Shown here: one piece after another, positions 1 through 5,375 of the stretch
Numbering within the stretch: the stretch's first letter is position 1
How the letters are laid out: each line of letters begins with the position of its first letter
NCBI GenBank assembly: GCA_027451085.1
Contig: DAIDKA010000325.1
Coordinates: 1-7,638, forward strand
Length of the DNA: 7,638 bases
Direction: 5' to 3'
Source: Gammaproteobacteria bacterium
Lineage (GTDB): Bacteria > Pseudomonadota > Gammaproteobacteria > Steroidobacterales > Steroidobacteraceae
Made by a program: the position numbers and the translations under genes
The notes under the pieces: generated by a model
The model's input: only the letters and a program-made list of their open reading frames with translations
What the model was told of the DNA's origin: nothing
Databases searched by the model: none

Positions 1-1520
1 ATGGCTGGCCCTCGCTGTCGGCACCGCCGGAGTGTGACGGCCAGGGCCTGCCCCTGCTGCTGTCGGCCGCCGCCACCGAAATCTGGGGCGGCGCCAACCT
101 GGCATTCGCCATGGCGGCGGAAACGGCAGTGGGCGTCATCCTCGTGCTGCAGGCCCACGCCAGCGAGGAACTGCAGGCGCAGTACCTCGAACCCCTGGCC
201 AGCGGCGAATGGACCGCCGCCATGAGCCTGACCGAGCCCCAGGCCGGCTCGGACCTGTCGACGCTGCGCACGCTGGCTGAGCCGGACCCGGCCGGTCCCG
301 GCAACGCCTGGAAACTCACGGGCCGCAAGATCTTCATTTCCTGGGGCGACCATGACCTGTCGGACAACATCGTGCACCTGGTGCTGGCGCGCACTCCCGA
401 TGCCCCGCCGGGCACGCGCGGCCTGTCGCTGTTCCTGGTACCCAAGCGCCTGAGCGAGGGTGACGGCTGGCGCGACAACGACATCCGCGCCGTCTCGCTG
501 GAACACAAGATGGGCATCAAGGCGAGCCCCACCTGCGTGATGGCACTCGGTGACGAGGGGGGCGCCCGCGGCTGGCTGGTGGGCGAACTGCACAACGGGC
601 TGGGATGCATGTTCACGCTCATGAACCATATGCGCATCGGCGTGGGCCTGCATTCCACGGGCCTGGCCGAACGCGCCCGGCAGCTGGCGCTCGCCTATGC
701 GGCAGAGCGCATCCAGGGGCGTGACACAGCCGGCAGGCCGGTGGCGATCATCGAGCACACGGACGTGCGGCGCATGCTGCTCACCCTGAATGCACTAGCC
801 CACGCCGCGCGTGGTGTGGCCTACACGGCTGCCGCAGCCCTCGACCTGGTGCATGCGCCCGAGACCTCAGCAGAAGTCCGCGCCAAAGCCGAACGCCGCC
901 TGGGCCTGTTGACCCCTGTGGTCAAGGCGTGGTGTTCGGACACCGCCGTCGAGGCCTCCTCCGTGTGCGTGCAGGTCCATGGCGGCATGGGCTACATGTC
1001 CGAGTGCGAAGCCTCGCAGATATACCGTGACGCCCGCATCGGACCGATTTACGAGGGCACCAATTACATCCAGTCCCAGGATCTGCTGCTGCGCAAAATC
1101 GCCCGCGACGGCGGCTCCGCCCTGGAAGAACTGCTGGCCGACATCGAGCAGGCGGCAGCAGCCCTGCCAGCCGGTTCGCTCCTGCACACCACCCTGCCCG
1201 GCGGCTGCGCCCGGCTGCGCAGCGCCACCAGGACCCTGCTGGGCCGATTGAAAGCCACGGATGCGGCCGGGCAGGTGGCCCTGGCCGGGAGCCTGGCACT
1301 GCCCTACCTCACCTGGCTGGGCACGCTGTGCGGCGCCTGGCAGTGGGCGCTGTCGGTGAACAGGGTGGGCGCGCAGTCATCGGCGTTCGCGCAGGGCGTG
1401 CGCGACCATGCGGAGTTCTACGCGGCACAGGTGCTGCCGCGGGTGGCAGGACTGGCTGCCGTGGTGGAAGGCGGCGGCGAAGCGGTCATCGCCCGGGCGC
1501 AGCCCGCGGCGTTCGCATAA
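1..1520 (+). CDS. Acyl-CoA dehydrogenase, DmdC-like family (5' end outside window)
   Basis: FAD-dependent acyl-CoA dehydrogenase that would introduce an alpha,beta double bond into an acyl-CoA thioester. The reading frame is open to the left edge (first full codon at base 3), giving 505 visible residues. Family members are usually near 590-600, so about 90 N-terminal residues are probably missing; the ATG at 111 is internal, because family-like sequence (GGQGLP-type motif seen as CDGQGLP) lies before it. Visible motifs, numbered from base 3: TEPQAGSD at 77-84 (flavin/substrate region), GRKIFIS followed by HDLSDNIVHLVLAR, VQVHGGMGYM, and IYEGTN with Glu351 at the usual catalytic-base position. 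The long C-terminal part after that motif and the overall wording match the 3-methylmercaptopropionyl-CoA dehydrogenase (DmdC) family, which is often over-assigned, so the real substrate is open. The neighbours suggest an aromatic side-chain acyl-CoA such as a dihydrophenylpropanoyl-CoA (inference). The gene ends convergently with ligM. Confidence 0.85.
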   Translation, partial: GWPSLSAPPECDGQGLPLLLSAAATEIWGGANLAFAMAAETAVGVILVLQAHASEELQAQYLEPLASGEWTAAMSLTEPQAGSDLSTLRTLAEPDPAGPGNAWKLTGRKIFISWGDHDLSDNIVHLVLARTPDAPPGTRGLSLFLVPKRLSEGDGWRDNDIRAVSLEHKMGIKASPTCVMALGDEGGARGWLVGELHNGLGCMFTLMNHMRIGVGLHSTGLAERARQLALAYAAERIQGRDTAGRPVAIIEHTDVRRMLLTLNALAHAARGVAYTAAAALDLVHAPETSAEVRAKAERRLGLLTPVVKAWCSDTAVEASSVCVQVHGGMGYMSECEASQIYRDARIGPIYEGTNYIQSQDLLLRKIARDGGSALEELLADIEQAAAALPAGSLLHTTLPGGCARLRSATRTLLGRLKATDAAGQVALAGSLALPYLTWLGTLCGAWQWALSVNRVGAQSSAFAQGVRDHAEFYAAQVLPRVAGLAAVVEGGGEAVIARAQPAAFA

Positions 1521-1524
1521 AGCA

Positions 1525-1548
1525 ACACGGCCGCTTGCGCGGCCGTGT
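1525..1548. terminator. Perfect 10-bp GC-rich hairpin after the acyl-CoA dehydrogenase
   Basis: ACACGGCCGC and GCGGCCGTGT form a perfect 10-bp stem with a 4-base TTGC loop, starting 5 bases after the dehydrogenase stop. It sits between two convergent genes, so it could end transcription from either side. No T-run follows on the + strand; on the - strand the stem is followed by TGCTTTA, a weak T-rich tail, so it may serve ligM as well. Calling it a terminator rests on stem strength and position. Confidence 0.6.
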
Positions 1549-1556
1549 CGGAGAAC

Positions 1557-1578
1557 CGGGGCAGGACGGCCTGCCCCG
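1557..1578. terminator. Second perfect 9-bp hairpin in the convergent gap
   Basis: CGGGGCAGG and CCTGCCCCG form a perfect 9-bp stem with a 4-base ACGG loop. It lies 20 bases beyond the ligM stop codon, reading along the - strand, and only 8 bases from the other hairpin. No clear T-run follows on either strand. A pair of stem-loops between convergent genes fits a bidirectional termination or mRNA 3'-end protection role. Confidence 0.5.
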
Positions 1579-1598
1579 TAGCAAGCAGCTCTTTCGAG

Positions 1599-3002
1599 TT
1601 ACTTGCTGGTGCGCCAGCCCGCGGCGTAGTTCTTGCGGGCCTCCTCACCGTAGGGCACGGCAGCAACCTGCACGCGCACCTTGGTCTGCTCGTGGCGCTC
1701 GACGGTGGCCTTGTGCGTGCCGCCGTTCTCCTCGCCCCACACCAGGGTCAGCTCCTCGCCGATCTGCACGTCCGGGTTGACCACGCCGAGCGACAGCGCG
1801 GTGCGCTCGTTGTAGCTGTAACCGCCGAACATGGAGTAGCCGACGGTCTTGCCGCCCTTCTGCACGGCGTCGAACGACGACGAGCCGTAGTTGGCGATCG
1901 GCCACTCGAAGTACTTGTTCGACAGCTTGCCCGGGTGGAAGAACGAGGCGAAGATCTTCGACATGTCCTCGCCGTTCCAGGCGAAGGTCACCTTCTTGCG
2001 GTGGGTCTCCGGCTTCGCCGCGATCTTCTCCAGGGCCTCGCGGCCGGCGAAGTCGTGGTCGAACTTCACGAACGGACCGTAGCCCAGGTCGTACGGGGTC
2101 GTGTAGTAGTCGTTGATGTTCTCGGAAACGAAGCTGCCGCAGAGGGAGCCGGTGGCCTCATAGCTGTTGGCCGGCAGCCACTCGCGGTACTTCTTCATGC
2201 TGTCGCCGCTGTACACGGCCGGCAGCGGGGACGGAATCCAGCCGGACTCCAGCGTGTTCGACGCATAGGCGCGCGAACCGACCGGCACAATGCCGAATTC
2301 ACGGCCGGCCTCCAGGATGGTGTTGAACACCTGTTCGTACTCGGCGTACGGGCCCCACAGCTCGAGCCCTGGCGCGCCGGCCATGCCGTGACGCAGGGCC
2401 TTGACCTTCTTGCCGCCCAGGTTGATGTAGTCCCAGTTGAAGAACTTGATTTCCGAGATCGGACCGCCGTTGAGCTTCTGGATCACCTGCCAGGCATTGG
2501 GTCCCTGGATCTGGAAGCGGTAGTGGCGGCGGACGACGGCCTTGCCGCGCGGGGCTGACGGCGAGCGGTCGTCACGGATGAAGTCAACCTTGAACTTGCC
2601 ACTCTCGGCGTGGAACTGCAGCCAGTTCACCGTCGGGGCGCGGCCCACGAACACGAACTCGTCCTTGTCCTCGTAGAACAGGATGCCGTCGCCGATGACA
2701 TAACCGTCGTAGCTGATCGGCACCATCTGCTTGGCCTTGCCGATCGAGAAGTTGTTGAAGCTGTTGATCGTGCAGTAGGACATCAGCTTCAGCGCATCCG
2801 GACCCTTGACGGTGAACTCCGCCATGTGGTGCGACTGGTCGAACAGGACCGCGCTCTCGCGCCAGGCACGCTGCTCGTCCCGCCAGTTGGTGTACTCGCT
2901 CGGCACCACGGGATACACATAGGCGCCGATCTTGGAGTTGCGCAACAACTGGACCGGGTTGCCGGCCGCCTTCAACACATCTTCCAGGTTCTTCTGGCTC
3001 AT
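1599..3002 (-). CDS. ligM: Tetrahydrofolate-dependent vanillate/3-O-methylgallate O-demethylase (LigM-like)
   Basis: Cytoplasmic GcvT-fold aryl O-demethylase. The family moves the methoxyl methyl group of vanillate or 3-O-methylgallate to tetrahydrofolate, giving protocatechuate or gallate plus 5-methyl-THF. The protein is 467 aa, against about 471 for SYK-6 LigM, and is recognisably similar along its whole length: GAYVYPVV at 26-33, LFDQSHHM at 53-60, VIGDGI at 102-107, RHGMAGAPGLE at 204-214, GSRAYASNTLESGW at 242-255, GYGPFVKFDHDF and WGEENGGT near the C-terminus. Tyr28, Tyr30, His59, Arg121 and Tyr246 align with the LigM residues Tyr29, Tyr31, His60, Arg122 and Tyr247 that I recall from its structural work. 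The start at 3002 is chosen over an in-frame upstream codon at 3128 because family similarity begins here and GAGGT (3014-3010) lies 7 bases upstream. DesA (syringate O-demethylase) is a close paralogue, so substrate preference is uncertain. No folate-recycling gene is visible beside it. Confidence 0.9.
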   Translation of the reverse strand: MSQKNLEDVLKAAGNPVQLLRNSKIGAYVYPVVPSEYTNWRDEQRAWRESAVLFDQSHHMAEFTVKGPDALKLMSYCTINSFNNFSIGKAKQMVPISYDGYVIGDGILFYEDKDEFVFVGRAPTVNWLQFHAESGKFKVDFIRDDRSPSAPRGKAVVRRHYRFQIQGPNAWQVIQKLNGGPISEIKFFNWDYINLGGKKVKALRHGMAGAPGLELWGPYAEYEQVFNTILEAGREFGIVPVGSRAYASNTLESGWIPSPLPAVYSGDSMKKYREWLPANSYEATGSLCGSFVSENINDYYTTPYDLGYGPFVKFDHDFAGREALEKIAAKPETHRKKVTFAWNGEDMSKIFASFFHPGKLSNKYFEWPIANYGSSSFDAVQKGGKTVGYSMFGGYSYNERTALSLGVVNPDVQIGEELTLVWGEENGGTHKATVERHEQTKVRVQVAAVPYGEEARKNYAAGWRTSK

Positions 3003-3009
3003 TAGCCCC

Positions 3010-3014
3010 ACCTC
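3010..3014 (-). promoter_or_regulatory. Ribosome binding site of ligM
   Basis: GAGGT read on the - strand, 7 bases before the ATG whose last base outward is 3002. This site decides the start codon, since the longer open frame to 3128 has no family similarity in its first 42 codons. Confidence 0.75.
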
Positions 3015-3149
3015 ATTGAATTCAAAACTTTGCGATCCGCTGCGGCCGTGAACTTCCGGCCTGGCAACCGCGGGCCGGCATTGTCCACCCGGCGGGGCAT
3101 TGCGGCAACGCGGTTTGGGAAATTCCATTTATTCGCCGGACGGATAGCT

Positions 3150-3167
3150 GTTGACATGCCGTTGACA
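3150..3167. repeat. GTTGACA direct repeat with 11-bp period upstream of ligM
   Basis: GTTGACA-TGCC-GTTGACA on the + strand, or TGTCAAC-GGCA-TGTCAAC in the direction of ligM. The two 7-bp copies are exact and repeat every 11 bp, about one helical turn, so a protein would meet both on the same DNA face. They lie about 150 bp upstream of the ligM start in the gap between the amidohydrolase and ligM. On the - strand, AATAAA follows about 17 bases downstream (toward ligM) as a poor candidate -10. An activator or repressor site for ligM is the best reading. Although TTGACA matches a sigma-70 -35 box on the + strand, no matching -10 follows there and it would point away from ligM. Confidence 0.45.
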
Positions 3168-3220
3168 CACCAACCCGGCGCCGTTGGCAATGCAACTCGA
3201 CCTCGAATCCAGCAGGGAGC

Positions 3221-3232
3221 ACGGGATCCCGT
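3221..3232. repeat. 12-bp perfect palindrome downstream of the amidohydrolase gene
   Basis: ACGGGATCCCGT reads the same on both strands. It is flanked by a second inverted pair, GGAGC (3216-3220) and GCTCC (3239-3243), with an unpaired CCCGGC on one side, so an imperfect longer stem-loop is possible in RNA. It lies about 30 bases after the amidohydrolase stop (- strand). No T-run follows, so it could be a weak terminator or attenuator between the two - strand genes, an operator, or chance in GC-rich DNA. Confidence 0.3.
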
Positions 3233-3260
3233 CCCGGCGCTCCAAGCCAGAGCTTGAGGT

Positions 3261-4148
3261 TCAAGACCCCAGACCCAGGAGCCTCAGGGCGTTGTGCTTG
3301 AGGATGCCCGGGCGCACTTCCGGCTTGATGGCAATCCGGTCGAAATCGGCCATCCAGCGGTCCGGGGTCAGGGCCGGGTAGTCCGAGCCGAACAGCACCC
3401 GGTCCTTGATCAGGGAATTGGCGTACTGCACCAGGTTGGCCGGGAAGTACTTCGGCGACCAGCCCGACAGGTCGATCCAGGTGTTGGGCTTGTGGGTTGC
3501 AACCGCCAGCGCCTCGTCCTGCCACGGGAAGGACGGGTGGGCCATGACGATCTGCAGGGTCGGGAAGTCGGCCGCCACGTCGTCCAGGTAGATGGGATTG
3601 GAGTACTTGAGCTTGATGCCCATGCCGCCCGGCATGCCCGCCCCCACCCCGGTCTGTCCCGTGTGGAACAACGCCGGCAGCCCCGCATCGGCGATGACCT
3701 CGTACAGCGGATAGCAGCCGGGGTCGTTGGGATAGAACCCCTGTGCGGAAGGGTGGAACTTGAAGCCCCGCACCCCGTATTCCTCGATCATGCGCCGGGC
3801 CTCCCGTACCCCCATCCTGCCCCGGGCCGGATCGATGCTGGCAAAGGGGATCAGAACATCATTGTGCTCCGAGGCGACCTCCGCGACCTCCTCGTTGGCG
3901 ATGCGCCAGTGCCCCATGCCAGCCTCGGTGTCCACGGTGAAGATGACCGCGGCCATGCGGCGCTCGCGGTAGTAGTGCGCAACTTCCGGTATGGTGGGCG
4001 GCTTGCCGGAGCGGAAGTATTTTTCCATGGCTTCGTCAAAAGCGATGGCGCATGGATCGCGCTGCATACGGCCGGAAACACTGGCATGCGTGTGGATATC
4101 GATCGCCACGAGGCGGTCAAAATCAATGTTCGGCTGGTACTTAGACAT
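3261..4148 (-). CDS. Amidohydrolase-2 family enzyme, similar to 4-hydroxyphenyl-beta-ketoacyl-CoA hydrolases
   Basis: A 295-aa metal-dependent hydrolase of the amidohydrolase superfamily (TIM barrel). Visible metal and active-site candidates are HTH at 19-21 after a hydrophobic strand, FHP at 131-133, FHTGQTG with His162, MAHPSFPWQDEA with His204, and LFGSDYP with Asp256. The wording (VIFTVD, RGFKFHPSAQGFYPND, IDLSGWSPKYFP, RPGILKHNALRLLGL) is, from memory, that of the hydrolase found in CoA-dependent p-coumarate/ferulate degradation clusters (CouO of Rhodococcus, PhdC of Corynebacterium). That enzyme is proposed to cleave the aryl beta-ketoacyl-CoA to a benzoate-type acid and acetyl-CoA. The assignment to that reaction is inference. 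The start at 4148 is preferred over an in-frame GTG at 4175. The gene lies upstream of ligM on the same strand (258-bp gap) and divergent from ligW. Confidence 0.8.
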   Translation of the reverse strand: MSKYQPNIDFDRLVAIDIHTHASVSGRMQRDPCAIAFDEAMEKYFRSGKPPTIPEVAHYYRERRMAAVIFTVDTEAGMGHWRIANEEVAEVASEHNDVLIPFASIDPARGRMGVREARRMIEEYGVRGFKFHPSAQGFYPNDPGCYPLYEVIADAGLPALFHTGQTGVGAGMPGGMGIKLKYSNPIYLDDVAADFPTLQIVMAHPSFPWQDEALAVATHKPNTWIDLSGWSPKYFPANLVQYANSLIKDRVLFGSDYPALTPDRWMADFDRIAIKPEVRPGILKHNALRLLGLGS

Positions 4149-4168
4149 GGTCCATCCCGGTGCGGCTG

Positions 4169-4192
4169 TGCCCACGGTGTTTTGCGTGGGCA
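4169..4192. promoter_or_regulatory. Perfect inverted repeat, likely operator in the divergent promoter region
   Basis: TGCCCACG-N8-CGTGGGCA: two exact 8-bp arms (4169-4176 and 4185-4192) around an 8-base T-rich spacer. It lies 20 bp upstream of the amidohydrolase start. It would overlap the transcription start predicted from the TATACT box just beside it, and lies about 50 bp before the predicted ligW start point. That position fits an operator repressing leftward transcription, possibly coordinating both directions. It could also fold as a 5'-UTR hairpin on the leftward transcript. No regulator gene is in the window. Confidence 0.5.
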
Positions 4193-4194
4193 GC

Positions 4195-4200
4195 AGTATA
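4195..4200 (-). promoter_or_regulatory. Candidate -10 box for the leftward amidohydrolase transcript
   Basis: TATACT on the - strand matches the sigma-70 -10 consensus at 5 of 6 positions and lies 46 bp before the ATG. No good -35 hexamer is found 16-18 bp upstream, so the promoter may need an activator, or the match may be chance. Confidence 0.35.
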
Positions 4201-4218
4201 GTCGGTTGTGAAGTCCGT

Positions 4219-4224
4219 TATGAT
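4219..4224 (+). promoter_or_regulatory. Candidate -10 box for ligW
   Basis: TATGAT on the + strand matches the sigma-70 -10 consensus at 5 of 6 positions, 36 bp before the ligW ATG. The 16-18-bp upstream positions hold no TTGACA-like hexamer. In this GC-rich gap it is one of only two AT-rich hexamers, which is why it is listed. Confidence 0.35.
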
Positions 4225-4260
4225 CCGCAGCCGTCGAACCACATCCGGACGCAAGCCGCC

Positions 4261-5316
4261 ATGAGCACGACCACCGTTGCCCGCTCGACCGCCTACAAGC
4301 GCATCGCCACCGAGGAGGCTTTCGCCACCCCGGAGATGATCAAGCTGTACCGCGAGGTGCTGGCAAAGAAATCCATCGACGACATCGGCTTCAATTCCAT
4401 GTGGGGTTTCTACTCTGGCAGTCCCAGCGAGCGGGCGCAGTCCATCATCGAGAAGCTGCAGTGGCTGGATGAGCGCCGCATTGCCGACATGGACGCCTCC
4501 GGCATCGACATCCACATCCTGTCCCTGACTTCGCCCGGCGCGCACGTGTTCGACAACGCCACGGGCACCGCCCTCGCCCGTTCCGCCAATGACATCCTGG
4601 CCGATGCCGTTGCCCGGCACCCGGACCGGTTCGCCGGCATGGTGGCGATCGCCCCGCAGGATCCGAAGGCCGCGGCGGAGGAAATCGAGCGCGGCGTGCG
4701 CAAGCTCGGCTTCAACGGCGTGATGATCAACTCCCACGTGCACGGCGAGGACCTGGACGACCAGAAGTACTGGGACATTTTCGCCGCGGCGGAGGCGCTG
4801 GACACCCCCGTCTACATCCACCCGAACACCCCTTCGGACCGCATGATCCGGCCCTTCCTGGAAAGCGGCCTGGACGGGGCGATCTACGGTTTCGGCGTGG
4901 AGGTCGGCCTGCACGTGCTCAAACTCATGGTCGCCGGCGTGTTCGACCGCTTCCCGCAGTTGAAGCTGGTCATCGGCCACATGGGCGAGGCCCTGCCCTA
5001 CTGGCTGTTCCGCCTCGACTACATGTACAAGGCGACGTTGAACTCCAAGCGCTATGCCAGCTGGAAGCCGAACAAGCTACTGCCCAGCGATTACATGAAG
5101 CGCAACGTCTGGATCACCTGCAGCGGCATGCCCTGGGGGCCGGCCATCACCTTCGCGCAGCAGGTGCTGGGCGCCGACCGCGTGATGTACGCGATGGACT
5201 ACCCGTACCAGTTCCAGCTGAGCGAGGTCGAACTCTGCGACAACATCCCGATGAGCGCGCAAGACAAGAAGAAATTCTTCCAGACCAACGCTGAACAGGT
5301 TTTCAATCTCAGATAG
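4261..5316 (+). CDS. ligW: 5-carboxyvanillate decarboxylase (LigW-like)
   Basis: Non-oxidative, metal-dependent (Mn2+ in characterised LigW) aromatic decarboxylase of the amidohydrolase superfamily; the family converts 5-carboxyvanillate to vanillate and CO2 in 5,5'-dehydrodivanillate catabolism. The protein is 351 aa, the usual size. Motifs: RIATEEAF at 14-21, where Glu19 replaces the HxH metal motif of most amidohydrolases, WGFYSGSPSERA, RIADMDASGID, YIHP with His187, GFGVEVGLHVLKLM, GHMGEALPYWLFRLDYM with His240, and VMYAMDYPYQ with Asp313. Glu19, His187 and Asp313 fall where the SYK-6 LigW metal ligands (Glu19, His188, Asp314 as I recall) are expected. KKKFFQTNAE near the end is also LigW-like. 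Gamma-resorcylate decarboxylases share the fold but have EEH and TDWP-type motifs. The ATG at 4261 is chosen because family similarity starts a few residues in and longer in-frame starts run into the divergent gene; its ribosome binding site is weak. The aldo/keto reductase follows after 59 bp. Confidence 0.88.
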   Translation: MSTTTVARSTAYKRIATEEAFATPEMIKLYREVLAKKSIDDIGFNSMWGFYSGSPSERAQSIIEKLQWLDERRIADMDASGIDIHILSLTSPGAHVFDNATGTALARSANDILADAVARHPDRFAGMVAIAPQDPKAAAEEIERGVRKLGFNGVMINSHVHGEDLDDQKYWDIFAAAEALDTPVYIHPNTPSDRMIRPFLESGLDGAIYGFGVEVGLHVLKLMVAGVFDRFPQLKLVIGHMGEALPYWLFRLDYMYKATLNSKRYASWKPNKLLPSDYMKRNVWITCSGMPWGPAITFAQQVLGADRVMYAMDYPYQFQLSEVELCDNIPMSAQDKKKFFQTNAEQVFNLR

Positions 5317-5359
5317 GCTGCAAGCACCCGCACATGCTGCAGTCTCAGCTTGACGCCCC

Positions 5360-5365
5360 GGAGGT
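5360..5365 (+). promoter_or_regulatory. Ribosome binding site of the aldo/keto reductase gene
   Basis: GGAGGT, a near-ideal Shine-Dalgarno sequence, 10 bases before the ATG at 5376. The alternative in-frame ATG at 5334 has no such site and would add 14 residues not typical of the family. Confidence 0.7.
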
Positions 5366-5375
5366 TACCCGCACA

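Noticed and set aside
1545..2558. Long + strand open frame opposite ligM (337 codons)
   Set aside because: It is the complement of a well-supported LigM-like gene, its translation is rich in Val, Leu, Arg and Ala with no family motif, and such shadows are common in GC-rich DNA.
3003..3128. In-frame N-terminal extension of ligM starting at 3128
   Set aside because: The 42 extra codons show no LigM similarity, and the start at 3002 has a good ribosome binding site and family-like N-terminus.
3151..3167. TTGACA hexamers as + strand sigma-70 -35 boxes
   Set aside because: No -10-like hexamer lies 16-18 bp downstream of either copy, and a + strand transcript here would run antisense into the amidohydrolase gene.
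4141..4155. Four-codon mini-ORF (ATG GAC CAT GTC TAA, - strand) overlapping the amidohydrolase start
   Set aside because: It could couple translation in principle, but so short a frame with no strong ribosome binding site is most likely chance.
4149..4175. GTG start at 4175 for the amidohydrolase
   Set aside because: It would add nine residues encoded partly within the inverted repeat; the ATG at 4148 gives a normal family N-terminus.
3294..4211. Long + strand open frame opposite the amidohydrolase (305 codons)
   Set aside because: Antisense shadow of a gene with clear amidohydrolase motifs; the translation shows no recognisable domain.
4141..4980. Long - strand open frame opposite ligW (279 codons)
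   Set aside because: Antisense shadow of ligW; low-complexity composition and no motif.
4261..5316. Gamma-resorcylate or 2,3-dihydroxybenzoate decarboxylase instead of LigW
   Set aside because: The TEEAF and MDYPYQ motifs and the KKKFFQTNAE ending fit LigW; the relatives carry EEH and TDWP-type motifs.
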